Below are positions 26,094 through 35,680 of a stretch of 64,000 bases of DNA, in pieces. Source of the DNA: UBA6522 sp965221035. Lineage in GTDB: Bacteria; Pseudomonadota; Gammaproteobacteria; Steroidobacterales; Rariloculaceae. Under the pieces are notes generated by a model. That model worked only from the letters and a program-made list of their open reading frames with translations. It had not been told where the DNA came from and searched no databases. The stretch's first letter is position 1; every line of letters begins with the position of its first letter. The stretch is taken from contig OZ244860.1 in the NCBI GenBank assembly GCA_965221035.1, positions 868,001-932,000 of the forward strand, read 5' to 3'. The position numbers and the translations under genes were made by a program.

Positions 26094-28301
26094 TCAGAAA
26101 CGGAACGTGCGGCTGTACTTGATCGCGAATTCGGCTTGCCTGGAATGCAGTTCGGAGAACGCGGCCAAAGCGTCGAAGTCATGGTTCCAGACGACGTAGA
26201 GGTCTTCCCCGGCGCGGGGATTCCAGCGCAGGCGGCTATTGATTCCGACGCTGTCGGATAGATTGTCGTACTGGACCAGGTTGACCCAGGACCACTTGAC
26301 GTTGAACGCCAGGTTCGCGCGAACCTGAATCAGGCGCGTCACGAAGTGGCTGTGCGGCAGTTCCACGTCGTTGTACTGGTACGAAAAGCGGGCATACAAA
26401 CGGCTGCTGGGGCGCCAGTCGAGGCTCCCCGTCAGGGAAACCTGGTCGCCGCCGTAGTAGCCAGATCTTTCCAGCCCGACCGATGGCGCAAGCACGCGTT
26501 CCGTCGCCCATTCCGCTTCAAGCTGATAACCGCTCTGGTGGTATTCCCCGGCGGGAATCACGATGCCGCGTGCCACGGTGAACGGTTCCGTCAATACTTC
26601 CCGGTTTTTCATTACCGACAGCATGTACTGGTCGCCACGATGGTTCTCGATCTGAATCGGACGCCACCAGTAGTTGACGGACTCCACTTCGCCGGTCGAG
26701 TACGTGTGGTAGCGATGCAGGGACAGGATGGTCCCGAGGCTTCGGATCCAGGGGTGCCCCCGGGGGCGATACCGGTAGGTTCCCCAGAACCGCCCGCGTT
26801 CGTAGTTGCTGCGATTCACGAAACCCAGCGCCGGGTTGAAGTTGGGCTGCATGACCTCGTATTCGACCCTTCCGGAAAACCCCTCGCTTGAGGTCACGCC
26901 GATCTGCGCGCCCCAATTGGACTGGTCCGCAACCATGCCTTCGCTGTCGCTACGCTGTAACCAGACCGCGCCTTCGGTGATCCGTCCCGGTAGCAGCTGT
27001 CGGTTTCGGTACCGGAAGTCGGCGCCGGCCAGCGAATTGTCGGCGTTGGATCGGGGGTCGCCGCTGGTCACGATCATGCCGACGCTGGACTCATCCAGAA
27101 TGTTGGCGGAGACCCGGCCGACAAAGAGGTCGCTCGCCTCCACCAGCCCGCCACGTCCCTGGAAACCATCCTGGTTCACGCCGAGCACGCCCACGTTCAG
27201 GCGTCCGACGCGCCCGGTCAGCTTCGCGCCGCCATTGATATCCACCGCCTGTCCGGCATCGCTGAGACCGATTCGGCGCGAGAAGTACGGCAAGCCGTTG
27301 GGGCCCATGGATCCCTGCATGGCCGTCGGCCCGAACGAAAAGATATCCACGTCCTGGAGGAAAAAATCCCGCTTTTCCGGAAAAAACGTCGAGAACCGCG
27401 TGAGGTTGACCTGCCGGTCGTCCACTTCGGTGGAAGAAAAGTCGGTGTTGAATGTCAGGATGCCCGTCAACGACGGCGTGACCTTGTAGAAGACATCCAC
27501 CGACGGATCGGTCCGGGTCGCCTGCGCCTGCGTCCGGAAGTCCTGGTTGCTGGCGAGACTGACCGATGGGGTGATGTCCAGCCCCCTGCCCTGCTGCAGG
27601 CCGGAGAAACCCGAAAGGATTCCGGCCGAGGAGGGGTCTACGTTGCGGTCAAAGGACGCCCAGGCCATCCTCTCCTGCTTGCGCGGAATCACCCTGGCCA
27701 CGGTGAACCCCCAGTCCGGATTGTCGGGATCGAAGTTCAATGTCTTGAAGGGGATGGCGATTTCCGCCGTCCAGCCCTCCTCGTCGATCACCGCTTCGGC
27801 CTGCCAGATGCCGTCCCAGTCCTCGTTCACGTTCGTTGCGCCGTCGAACAGGCCCTCCCGGCGCACGCCATTCGGGTTGAGCTGGAACCGGTACCCCGTG
27901 CGCATGTTGTTGAACGGGTCGAGCACCACCTCGATCCGGTCGTCGACGTCCACGGTCTGTCCCTGGATCATCTGCCGGGCGGCGATCAATGACGGATCGC
28001 TGTCCAGGAGACGCGCGCCCAGGTACAGATTGTCGTCGTCGTAGAACACGCGAAAGACGGACGACTCGCTGGGTTCGCCCTGGTCCAGCGGCTCGTATTG
28101 ATGCAGGTCGGTGATGACGGTGGCACCGGCCCAGACCGCCTCATCCAGCCTGCCGTCCAGTTGGGGCGGCTCGGAGGCGCGAACGATTTCCGCCGCCTTC
28201 CTCACCAGGCGCTCCTGGGCGATGCTTTCCACGCCGCACAACGAAAGGGAAGCGCCGAACGTGGCGGCGAGCGCAACCACCGACCGGCGCCGATCAGACA
28301 A
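26094..28301 (-). CDS. DUF5916 outer-membrane protein with N-terminal CBM9-like domain
   Basis: 735 residues. A signal peptide (MSDRRRSVVALAATFGASLS) is followed by a CBM9-like domain (PPQLDGRLDEAVWAGA, YDDDNLYLGARL, DRIEVVLDPF, WTAEIAIPFKTL). From about residue 220 the protein is rich in alternating strands and ends with aromatic Phe, as for a transmembrane beta-barrel. Domain and length match the DUF5916 family, thought to sit in the outer membrane and possibly bind glycans or peptides; the substrate is unknown. It overlaps the end of dctM by 8 bp, so it is the last gene of the TRAP operon. Confidence 0.85.
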   Translation of the reverse strand: MSDRRRSVVALAATFGASLSLCGVESIAQERLVRKAAEIVRASEPPQLDGRLDEAVWAGATVITDLHQYEPLDQGEPSESSVFRVFYDDDNLYLGARLLDSDPSLIAARQMIQGQTVDVDDRIEVVLDPFNNMRTGYRFQLNPNGVRREGLFDGATNVNEDWDGIWQAEAVIDEEGWTAEIAIPFKTLNFDPDNPDWGFTVARVIPRKQERMAWASFDRNVDPSSAGILSGFSGLQQGRGLDITPSVSLASNQDFRTQAQATRTDPSVDVFYKVTPSLTGILTFNTDFSSTEVDDRQVNLTRFSTFFPEKRDFFLQDVDIFSFGPTAMQGSMGPNGLPYFSRRIGLSDAGQAVDINGGAKLTGRVGRLNVGVLGVNQDGFQGRGGLVEASDLFVGRVSANILDESSVGMIVTSGDPRSNADNSLAGADFRYRNRQLLPGRITEGAVWLQRSDSEGMVADQSNWGAQIGVTSSEGFSGRVEYEVMQPNFNPALGFVNRSNYERGRFWGTYRYRPRGHPWIRSLGTILSLHRYHTYSTGEVESVNYWWRPIQIENHRGDQYMLSVMKNREVLTEPFTVARGIVIPAGEYHQSGYQLEAEWATERVLAPSVGLERSGYYGGDQVSLTGSLDWRPSSRLYARFSYQYNDVELPHSHFVTRLIQVRANLAFNVKWSWVNLVQYDNLSDSVGINSRLRWNPRAGEDLYVVWNHDFDALAAFSELHSRQAEFAIKYSRTFRF

Positions 28302-29613
28302 GAACCAGACTCAACTGCGGATATACGATCAACAGGATCAGCACGATCAGCATGATCACGGCAAACGGAAACGCTCCGGCGAATATATCGAACAACGAGA
28401 TGCGGTCCTCGTCCGACAGGGTTGCCTTGATCACGTAACAGGCGATGCCCAGTGGTGGTGTCAGCAGCCCGATCTCCGCGCCGACGATGGTCACGATGCC
28501 GAACCACACCAGGCTCACGCCGTAGGGTTCGATGATGGGCAGGAACAGCGGCACCATGATCAGGATGATGGAGGTGGTGTCCAGGATCGTCCCCATCAGG
28601 ATCAGGATCACGACGTAGATCGCCAGGATCCCGTACAGCCCGATCTCCGCCTGGGAGATCCACTCGCCGAGATCGTTCGGAAGGCCCGACAGCGCCAGCA
28701 TGCGGCTGTACATGGTCGCGGCGACGATGAGCATCAGTATCGATGCCGTGATATGCCCGGTCTCGACCAGCACGCGCCACAGCGTCGCGCGATTGAGCTT
28801 TCGCTTGACCAGCGCCACGACCAGGGCGCCGGCCGCGCCCACCGCGCCGGCCTCCGTCGGCGTGAACAATCCTCCGTAGATGCCACCCAGCACCAGCAGC
28901 ACGAGGATCACGATGGGCGCCGTCTTGGACGTGGCTTCCCTGGCGGACATGCCGGCGTTAGCCGCCGCCTTGCCGCCGGCGTCCTGTCCCCCGACATAGG
29001 CCGGGAGGAACTGCGCCATGGCCACGATCGCGACGGTATACGCCAGCGACAGCAGGATGCCGGGAATGATGCCCGCGGTGAACAGGTCCGCCACCGACTG
29101 TTCGGTGATCAGCGCGTAGATGATCAGCATGACGCTCGGCGGAATCAGCATGCCGAGCACCGAACTGCCCGCGACCACGCCCACCGCGAAGCGCGGCCGG
29201 TATCCGAACCGCAGCATCTCCGGCACCGATACCCGGGTGAACACGGCCGCCGAGGCGATGCTCACGCCGGTGATCGCCGCGAAGGCGGCATTGGCGGCCA
29301 CGGTCGCCACGCCCAGCCCGCCCTTGAGGCGTCGCAGGGCCGCGTTGGCCACCTGGTAGATGTCACGGCCGAGTTCGGCCTGGCTGACCAGCAATCCCAT
29401 GAGGACAAACAGCGGGATGACGCCGAAAATGTAGTCCTCCAGACTGTTGGAAGCCGCAAGCGTTAGCAGATAGATGGGTGCTTCCAGGCTGCCGCGCAGA
29501 AGCCAGACGCTGATGAACGACACCACGCCGAGAGCGACCGGCACGTACATCCCGGAGTAGATCAGCACCAGGATGGCCAGCACCGAGAGCAGGCCGATTT
29601 CAAAGCCCGTCAT
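28294..29613 (-). CDS. dctM: TRAP transporter large permease DctM
   Basis: Inner-membrane ion-coupled permease of a TRAP uptake system. 439 residues with about 12 hydrophobic helices. Characteristic segments are FGVIPLFVLMGLLVSQAELG, LGVATVAANAAFAAITGVS, SSVLGMLIPPSVMLIIYALI, GGIYGGLFTPTEAGAVGA and EIGLLTPPLGIACYVIK. The ATG at 29613 overlaps the dctQ stop by 4 bp (ATGA). Works with DctQ and the periplasmic DctP encoded upstream; substrate unknown. Confidence 0.95.
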   Translation of the reverse strand: MTGFEIGLLSVLAILVLIYSGMYVPVALGVVSFISVWLLRGSLEAPIYLLTLAASNSLEDYIFGVIPLFVLMGLLVSQAELGRDIYQVANAALRRLKGGLGVATVAANAAFAAITGVSIASAAVFTRVSVPEMLRFGYRPRFAVGVVAGSSVLGMLIPPSVMLIIYALITEQSVADLFTAGIIPGILLSLAYTVAIVAMAQFLPAYVGGQDAGGKAAANAGMSAREATSKTAPIVILVLLVLGGIYGGLFTPTEAGAVGAAGALVVALVKRKLNRATLWRVLVETGHITASILMLIVAATMYSRMLALSGLPNDLGEWISQAEIGLYGILAIYVVILILMGTILDTTSIILIMVPLFLPIIEPYGVSLVWFGIVTIVGAEIGLLTPPLGIACYVIKATLSDEDRISLFDIFAGAFPFAVIMLIVLILLIVYPQLSLVLV

Positions 29614-30164
29614 GGCGCCGACCCGCGAAGCGTACGGACCGTCTGAACATTCCGCCAGGCCAGCAGCGCGAACTGTATCGCCACCACGATGCAGCCGATG
29701 ACCAGAATCAGGCGGATCGGCCAGACCGGCACGACGAACAGACCTTCGTTACCGGCGAAATAGCCTCGTTCGTAGGCTTCGATCAACCGGGGAATCGCGC
29801 CGAACAGAATGAAGATGAAGAACATCGCGCCCGCCAGGTCGAACACAGCGCCCAGCGAGTGGCCCAGCGCCGGACGGCGTTTCACGATTTGCCGGAACAG
29901 CCCGTCGGAGCGCGTCAGCCGACCCGCCCGAACCGCATCGCTGATCTGCAGAAAGACGATGCCGACGATGGACAACTGCACGATTTCAGCGACCCCCTGG
30001 ATGGGTGCGTTGAACAGGTAGCGGGACAGGACGTCGGTGTTGATGATCAACATCAACGCGAATATCCAGGCCGTTCCAACGCTGTTGAGGCCGGCCACCA
30101 GGCCCGAAAATGCTCGACTCAGCGCATTGCCCGGCTCAGGCCCTGCACCCGCATCCGAACTCAC
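29610..30164 (-). CDS. dctQ: TRAP transporter small permease DctQ
   Basis: Four-helix partner of DctM. 184 residues. SVGTAWIFALMLIINTDVLS and the next helix with VAEIVQLSIVGIVFLQISDA are typical, with four hydrophobic segments in total. The GTG at 30164 overlaps the TGA of dctP (GTGA); the longer upstream reading frame lies inside dctP and is not coding. Second gene of the dctP-dctQ-dctM-DUF5916 operon. Confidence 0.92.
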   Translation of the reverse strand: MSSDAGAGPEPGNALSRAFSGLVAGLNSVGTAWIFALMLIINTDVLSRYLFNAPIQGVAEIVQLSIVGIVFLQISDAVRAGRLTRSDGLFRQIVKRRPALGHSLGAVFDLAGAMFFIFILFGAIPRLIEAYERGYFAGNEGLFVVPVWPIRLILVIGCIVVAIQFALLAWRNVQTVRTLRGSAP

Positions 30165-31264
30165 AGTTCCCGATCCCAGTGGCGCACGATCGGCTGGTTG
30201 TTGGCGCGCATGATGTCCATGTAGTCGCGCAGGATCTGTCGGCCGGGGATGCCCCGTTCCTCCAGATCCTCGGCCCACTCCCTGGCCATGTTGGGCAGGC
30301 TCTCGGCCCAGACCCGGCGCTGTTCGTCGGTCAGCGGCTGGATCGTGCCCCCGAGTTCGACGAATTCATGGCGGCTGGACTCCGCGCGCCGGTCGGTCTC
30401 CAGCGCCAGTTCGTCCCGGTAGTCGATGGCCGTCTCCGTCAGCACGCGACGCACCTCGTCGGGCAGCCCCTCCCAGGAGCGCCGGTTCATGGTGACGACC
30501 TTGGAGGTCACCGCGCCGAGACGCACATCGATCATGTAGGGCGCGACTTCATAGAGCTTGTAGGCCACCGCGGCTTCCGCCCAGGCCACCGTGCCGTCGG
30601 TCAACCCGGTGGAGATGTTGTTGTAGAAGTCGCCCAGGTTGCTGCTCACCGCGGCCGACCCGAGCCCCTGCACGTAGCGCAGGTTCAAGCCGACGCCGCA
30701 GATCTTCGTACCCCTGAAGTCCTCCAGCGACTCGATGGGATCGCTCATCAACACCTGGTACGTGTCGATCGATCCCGCGGCGGTGAGAAACACCTGGTTG
30801 TAGTCGTTCCACTGCGCCTGCAGCTCAGGATAACGCTCGACCAGTTCATCGACGGTGCGGGCCACAAGGCCGATGTCCGCGGTCACCAGCGGCGTCACGT
30901 AACTGATGTTGAAGAACGGAATCTTGTCCGGGTGGAAGGGCGAGGTGATGATGCCGATATCCGCCAACCCGTACTGCAGGGCCTCGAGCACACCGCCGGT
31001 CTTGGCTACGGTGCCGCCGAACGCGCGGTTCCAGTCGATTTCGTAGTTGCCGGTCTCCGCCAGCCGGCGGTCCACTTCGGGCATGTAGTAGTCGAGGAAC
31101 ACGCGCACCCACAACGCGGTCGGCGCATAGGCGTCGATGACCGTCAACGGAACGACCTGCTGCGCGCGCGCCGGCTTCCCGGCGCCCAACAGCGCGGCGA
31201 AGATGGCCGCCGCCAGCAGCGGTCGGGCGCGGCGGAGCGGCTTAAGGGAGGGGTTTGGGCTCAT
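30161..31264 (-). CDS. dctP: TRAP transporter substrate-binding protein DctP
   Basis: Periplasmic receptor delivering substrate to the DctQM permease. 367 residues. A signal peptide (basic LKPLRRARP, then LLAAAIFAALLGAG) ends near KPARAQ. Family segments include QYGLADIGIITSPFHPDKIP, FRGTKICGVGLNLRYVQGLG, NNISTGLTDGTVAWAEA and KVVTMNRRSWEGLPDEVR. ATG 31264 has AGGGA 7 nt upstream. Divergent from the GntR gene, which probably controls it. Ligand unknown; the conserved Arg that usually pairs with carboxylates cannot be assigned without alignment. Confidence 0.93.
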   Translation of the reverse strand: MSPNPSLKPLRRARPLLAAAIFAALLGAGKPARAQQVVPLTVIDAYAPTALWVRVFLDYYMPEVDRRLAETGNYEIDWNRAFGGTVAKTGGVLEALQYGLADIGIITSPFHPDKIPFFNISYVTPLVTADIGLVARTVDELVERYPELQAQWNDYNQVFLTAAGSIDTYQVLMSDPIESLEDFRGTKICGVGLNLRYVQGLGSAAVSSNLGDFYNNISTGLTDGTVAWAEAAVAYKLYEVAPYMIDVRLGAVTSKVVTMNRRSWEGLPDEVRRVLTETAIDYRDELALETDRRAESSRHEFVELGGTIQPLTDEQRRVWAESLPNMAREWAEDLEERGIPGRQILRDYMDIMRANNQPIVRHWDREL

Positions 31265-31385
31265 GGTGCTTCCCTGTTTCGTGCGGGTGGACGATCCGCG
31301 CCAGCGTACCATCTCCCCGGCCGCAGGCGAGTTTCGGCTGGTCAATTTCCAACGTATACTCACTTCCTGCAAGACGGTTTGGTGA

Positions 31386-31414
31386 ATATTAGCGATATTA
31401 TCGCCGTTACGGAA
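31386..31414 (-). promoter_or_regulatory. candidate dctP promoter with a 13-bp palindrome in its spacer
   Basis: On the minus strand TTCCGT (31409-31414) and TAATAT (31386-31391) are separated by 17 bp. Within the spacer the perfect palindrome GCGATATTATCGC lies at 31392-31404. FCD-type GntR regulators bind short palindromes, and the divergent gene 55 bp away encodes one, so this is a plausible operator. The -35 match is weak. Confidence 0.4.
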
Positions 31415-31458
31415 ATAATTTCGAAACCCGGTTCACCGGCCCGTACAGAGGCACATCC

Positions 31459-32139
31459 ATGGCAGGAACAACAACAAACGGTCGGGAAACACTCGCATCT
31501 GTCGCCTACCAGCGGTTATGGGACGACATCGTGGGCGGTGCGCTGCGGCCGGGCAGCAAACTCCGGCTTCACTCGCTGACCGAACGTTACAACGTCGGCA
31601 ACAGCCCGCTGCGCGAAGCCCTGAACCGGCTTTCCGCCAACGGAATGGTGCAGCGCGAGGAGAACCGGGGGTTCCGGGTGTCCCCGGCGTCGTCCGAAGA
31701 GTTGCAGGAACTCATTCGGACGCGCTGCTGGCTGGAAGAGACCGCGCTGCGCGAGTCCATCCGCCGGGGCGACGTGGTCTGGGAAGAGGGCGTGTTGTTG
31801 GCATTCCACCGGCTGGCGAGAAAGATCCGGCTCCAGGATGGACAACACATGCGGGTCGACGGGACGTGGGAGGATCTCCACCGCGCGTTCCACCTGTCCC
31901 TGCTGTCGGCCTGCAATTCGAACATCCTGCTGGAATATTGCGCGCAACTTCATGAGCGGACCCTGCGCTACCGCAATCTCAGTTCCATGACGGCCTACCG
32001 GGACCGCCACGAACTGGACGAACACCGCGCTATTCGCGATGCCGCGCTGGACCGCGACGCCGACAAGGCCGTGGAACTGCTGCGAGCCCACTACAGAATC
32101 ACCGGCGAGATCGTCCTCGCCAGCGGCAACCTGTCCTGA
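31459..32139 (+). CDS. GntR-family transcriptional regulator (FCD/FadR subfamily)
   Basis: 226 residues. N-terminal winged helix: LASVAYQRLWDDIVGGALRP, RYNVGNSPLREALNRLSANG and GFRVSPAS. The C-terminal all-helical FCD domain contains LEETALRESIRR, DLHRAFHLSLLSAC and HRAIRDAALDRDADKAVELL, with the metal- and ligand-binding Asp/His positions. Divergent from dctP and upstream of an oxidoreductase gene, so it likely senses a metabolite of the imported substrate and represses both sides. Ligand unknown. Confidence 0.92.
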   Translation: MAGTTTNGRETLASVAYQRLWDDIVGGALRPGSKLRLHSLTERYNVGNSPLREALNRLSANGMVQREENRGFRVSPASSEELQELIRTRCWLEETALRESIRRGDVVWEEGVLLAFHRLARKIRLQDGQHMRVDGTWEDLHRAFHLSLLSACNSNILLEYCAQLHERTLRYRNLSSMTAYRDRHELDEHRAIRDAALDRDADKAVELLRAHYRITGEIVLASGNLS

Positions 32140-32197
32140 ATGCCGGGCACGCCCCGCCCACCTCGCGCTTGACGCGCACAACTTGCGGAGGAAATCA

Positions 32198-33079
32198 ATG
32201 AAAGTCGGCTTCATCGGCCTGGGACGCATGGGCCAAGGGATGGCGGGACGAATCCTGGAGCATGGCCATGATCTGGTGATCTTCGACCTGGTGCCGGCCT
32301 TGCTCGAGGACCTCGGGGCGGCCGGTGCCGGCGTCGCGGACAGCGTGGCGGAGGTCGCCGCCGGCCGGGACGTGGTCATCTCCATGCTGCCCCACGACGA
32401 AGCGCTGGATGCGCTGGCCTTTTCTCCCGGCGGACTGCTGGAATGCCTGCCCAAGGGCGCGATACACATGGTGTGCGGCACCCACGGCGTCCAGGTCATC
32501 CGCAAGCTCACCGCCGCCCATGCCGAGGCCGGCCAGGTGCTGGTGGCCGGCCACGTCCTGGGCCGGCCGGATCTCGCCGCGGAGGGCAAGCTGACGCTGG
32601 TGCCGGGTGGACCTCCCGAGGCGTTGCAGCGGCTGCGGCCCCTCTTCGACATTCTTGGCGCGCGTACCTTCATCACCGGGGACGAGCCCGTCACCTCGAC
32701 CGCCGTCAAGATCGCCAACAACTTCGTGCTCGGAAGCGTGATCGAAATCATCGGCGAGAGCATGTCGCTGGTACGCAAGTACGGTGTCGATCCGGCGCTG
32801 TTCCAGCAGGTCATGACCGAAGGCCTGTTCGGAGCGCCCGCGTTTCGGGTCTACGGACAGATCATCGTCGAAGAAGCCTACGACCAGGTCGGCGCGTCCG
32901 TGGAGATCGGACTCAAGGACGCAAACCTTGCGCTCGCAGCCGGCGAAGCGGTGGATGTCCCGCTGCCCAGCGCCAACGTCTGGCGGGACAGGCTGTTGGG
33001 CGCCAGGGCTCACGGAGACGGCGACCTGGACTGGGCGGTGATGGCTCGGGAACAGGCCCGGGCGAGCGGTATCGAATAG
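32198..33079 (+). CDS. NAD(P)-dependent beta-hydroxyacid dehydrogenase (3-hydroxyisobutyrate dehydrogenase-like)
   Basis: 293 residues, soluble. The Rossmann motif is GLGRMGQGMA at residues 7-16. AGRDVVISMLPHDEA, the substrate region GHVLGRPDLAAEGKLTLVPG and the catalytic-type Lys in VKIANNFVLGSVIEIIGE place it in the beta-hydroxyacid dehydrogenase family. GGAGG lies 6 nt before ATG 32198; a longer frame upstream overlaps gntR and is not needed. It probably oxidises or reduces a hydroxyacid derived from the TRAP substrate. Exact substrate cannot be assigned. Confidence 0.9.
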   Translation: MKVGFIGLGRMGQGMAGRILEHGHDLVIFDLVPALLEDLGAAGAGVADSVAEVAAGRDVVISMLPHDEALDALAFSPGGLLECLPKGAIHMVCGTHGVQVIRKLTAAHAEAGQVLVAGHVLGRPDLAAEGKLTLVPGGPPEALQRLRPLFDILGARTFITGDEPVTSTAVKIANNFVLGSVIEIIGESMSLVRKYGVDPALFQQVMTEGLFGAPAFRVYGQIIVEEAYDQVGASVEIGLKDANLALAAGEAVDVPLPSANVWRDRLLGARAHGDGDLDWAVMAREQARASGIE

Positions 33080-33122
33080 CTCCCTTGGCGCCTCTCATGA
33101 CAACAGCCCCCGGGGCGGACCC

Positions 33123-33914
33123 ATGCCGGAACTGCTGACCGATCCCGCGTTCGTCGCCATCGCCATCGTCGCGGTCCTGGTCACCGGCATCTCCAAGGGA
33201 GGCTTCGGCGGGGTCGCCCTGCTGGCCGTTCCGCTCATGTCGCTGGTCATCTCGCCCATCCAGGCGGCGGGCATCATGCTGCCCATCATGATCCCCATGG
33301 ATTTTCTCAGCATCTGGTTCTACCGGCACCGCTGGGATGCCAGGAACCTGGCGTTGCTGATCCCCGCCGCTACCGTGGGAATCACGATCGGCGGACTGAC
33401 CGCGGGCTATGTCAATGACCAGATCGTGCGCTTGCTGGTGGGCATCATCGCCGTGGTCTTCACGCTGCACCGGGCCCGCGGCCTGTACCTGCGCCGTTCG
33501 GCCAAGACTTCCGCAAGCGAACCGCGCAAGCCTCCCAACAGGGTCTGGGGCGCGTTCTGGGGCACCTGCGCGGGATTCACGAGCTTCCTGGCCCACGCCG
33601 GCTCGCCGCCCTATCAGGTCTATGTGATCCCGCAGGGCCTCAGCAAGGAAATCTACGCCGGAACCAGTGTCATGTTCTTCGCCGCGGCCAACGCCATCAA
33701 GCTCATTCCGTACGGCATGCTCGGCCAGCTCTCGGTCACGAACCTTTCCGTCTCCGCGGCCTTGCTGCCGCTGGTGCCGGTGGGCGTCTTCCTGGGCGTG
33801 TGGATCAACCGCCGTCTGCCCGAAAAGACCTTCTTCGCGATCATCCTGGCATCCATCTTCCTTGTGGGGCTGAAGCTGATATGGGATGGTGTATTCAGTC
33901 TGGTCGCGGGATAG
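33123..33914 (+). CDS. TauE/SafE family sulfite or organosulfonate exporter-like membrane protein
   Basis: 263 residues with about eight hydrophobic segments. The N-terminal TGISKGGFGGVALLAVPLMS and the central GFTSFLAHAGSPPYQVYVIP are the two half-repeat signatures of the TauE/SafE family. Inner membrane. It is encoded directly before a sulfatase, so export of a sulfur oxyanion or of an acid product is plausible but inferred. Starts at ATG 33123, 43 bp after the dehydrogenase gene. Confidence 0.9.
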   Translation: MPELLTDPAFVAIAIVAVLVTGISKGGFGGVALLAVPLMSLVISPIQAAGIMLPIMIPMDFLSIWFYRHRWDARNLALLIPAATVGITIGGLTAGYVNDQIVRLLVGIIAVVFTLHRARGLYLRRSAKTSASEPRKPPNRVWGAFWGTCAGFTSFLAHAGSPPYQVYVIPQGLSKEIYAGTSVMFFAAANAIKLIPYGMLGQLSVTNLSVSAALLPLVPVGVFLGVWINRRLPEKTFFAIILASIFLVGLKLIWDGVFSLVAG

Positions 33915-33958
33915 CGCGTTTCGCGGTCCCGGAGCCGTCAGCCGACAGGAGGATCATC

Positions 33959-35680
33959 GTGGCGAAACCGGCAAGAGCCTGCTTCCTGGCCCTGCCGTGG
34001 ATACTGGGCGCCTGTGCGCAATCGGTTCCGCCCCCGGAGCCCGGAGACGCGCCGGCCTCTCGGCCCAACTTTCTGCTGATCGTCGCCGATGATCTTGGCT
34101 ACACCGACATGGGCGCTTTCGGCGGCGAAATCCGGACCCCGGTACTCGATGAACTGGCGTCGCGATCCGTCACCTTCACCAATTTCCACGTTCTGCCCAT
34201 GTGCGCACCGACCCGCGCGATGTTGCTCTCGGGAACCGACCACCACGTGGCGGGACTCGGCACCATGTTCGGACCCGACATGCTGCCGGGTCTGGAAGGC
34301 CGCGCCGGCTACGAAACCTACCTGCACGAGCGGGTCGCTTCGCTGCCCGAACGCCTTGCCGAGGTCGGTTACCGCTCCTACATGGCCGGCAAGTGGCACC
34401 TGGGCCCCCGGCCCGGGCAGTGGCCGGTGGACTGGGGATTCGATCGATCTTTCGCGCTGCTGCCGGGCTCCGGAAACCACATGGTCATCGGAGAACACCA
34501 ATACGCCGAAGATGCCGAATGGGTCGAACCCGCGCGAGAGGGATTCTTTTCCACCCGAACCTACACGGACAAGCTCATCGGTTACATCGACGAACATCAG
34601 GAAGACGGTCAGCCGTTCTTTGCCTACGCGGCCTACACGGCGCCTCATTGGCCCCTGCAGGCCCCACCCGACTTCATCGACCGATACGCCGGCGAATACG
34701 ACCAAGGGTATGACGCGCTCCGGGCCGCTCGCATGGAGCGGGCCTCGGCCCTCGGCGTCATCCCGGCCACCGACCCGGGCGAGTTCGAACCCCTCGGTCC
34801 GGCCTGGGAGGAACTGAACGCCGAGACCCGGGCCCACTATGCGCGGCGAATGGAAATCTACGCCGCCATGGTCGAAAACCTGGATTTCCACGTCGGCCGG
34901 CTTATCGACCACCTCGAAGACATCGGCGAATTGGACAACACCATCGTGCTGTTCATGTCGGACAACGGCGCCGCCACCGAGCAGATGGAGTACAACCCCA
35001 TATTCGCGGCCCGGATCGAGCGGGAGAACAGCGACAATTCACTTGAAAACCTGGGCGCGGCCAGTTCCAGCATCAGTTACGGCGCCAGCTGGGCCGAAGC
35101 GGCCACCGCGCCCTTCAAGCGCTTCAAGGGGTTCATCACCGAAGGTGGCACACGCGTGCCCGCGTTCGTCCTTCACGGAAACGGCACCAATCCCACCATG
35201 ATCGATGACCAATATCTGAGCGCCGTCGACATCGCTCCGACCCTGCTGGACCTCGCGGGCGCAAACATCGACAGCACGTCGATCCGGGACCGCGAGGTGG
35301 CCGCCATCACCGGCCGCTCGTTTGCCCGAGTGCTTGGCGGCGCTGCGGCTCCGGTCTATCCCCCAGACCACGTCTTCGCGCTTGAAATGCACGGCAGCCG
35401 ATCCGTGCGCCAGGGTCGCTACAAGCTTGTATGGGAGCAGCCCGCCGTCAACACCTGGTGGCCGTTCACGATTCCCGAAAGCTGGTACCGCTGGGAGCTG
35501 TACGATCTGCAGACCGATCCCGGGGAAACAACCGACATCAGTGCGGAGCACCCGGAAGTGATGCACCGGCTGATCGACGCGTGGGAGGGCTACGCCGATG
35601 CCCACCAGGTAGCGCGAGATGTGCGGATCAATCAATTCGAACGATGGCAAGTGATTCCGGAAAACTATCCGAACCGTTGA
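33959..35680 (+). CDS. sulfatase (arylsulfatase family), predicted lipoprotein
   Basis: 573 residues. The GTG at 33959 has a near-ideal AGGAGG 6 nt upstream. The signal peptide ends in lipobox ILGAC, so the enzyme is probably anchored in the envelope. NFLLIVADDLGYTDMGAFGG carries the metal-binding Asp pair; MCAPTRAMLLSG at Cys82 is the C-x-P-x-R site whose Cys is oxidised to formylglycine; AGKWHLG and MSDNGA complete the family motifs. It hydrolyses sulfate esters, specificity unknown. An in-frame extension upstream overlaps the TauE gene and is rejected. Confidence 0.94.
   Translation: MAKPARACFLALPWILGACAQSVPPPEPGDAPASRPNFLLIVADDLGYTDMGAFGGEIRTPVLDELASRSVTFTNFHVLPMCAPTRAMLLSGTDHHVAGLGTMFGPDMLPGLEGRAGYETYLHERVASLPERLAEVGYRSYMAGKWHLGPRPGQWPVDWGFDRSFALLPGSGNHMVIGEHQYAEDAEWVEPAREGFFSTRTYTDKLIGYIDEHQEDGQPFFAYAAYTAPHWPLQAPPDFIDRYAGEYDQGYDALRAARMERASALGVIPATDPGEFEPLGPAWEELNAETRAHYARRMEIYAAMVENLDFHVGRLIDHLEDIGELDNTIVLFMSDNGAATEQMEYNPIFAARIERENSDNSLENLGAASSSISYGASWAEAATAPFKRFKGFITEGGTRVPAFVLHGNGTNPTMIDDQYLSAVDIAPTLLDLAGANIDSTSIRDREVAAITGRSFARVLGGAAAPVYPPDHVFALEMHGSRSVRQGRYKLVWEQPAVNTWWPFTIPESWYRWELYDLQTDPGETTDISAEHPEVMHRLIDAWEGYADAHQVARDVRINQFERWQVIPENYPNR

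Noticed and set aside
28111..29466. 451-codon plus-strand frame rich in His, Asp and Arg
   Set aside because: Antisense to dctM; composition typical of a reverse-strand artefact in a membrane gene.
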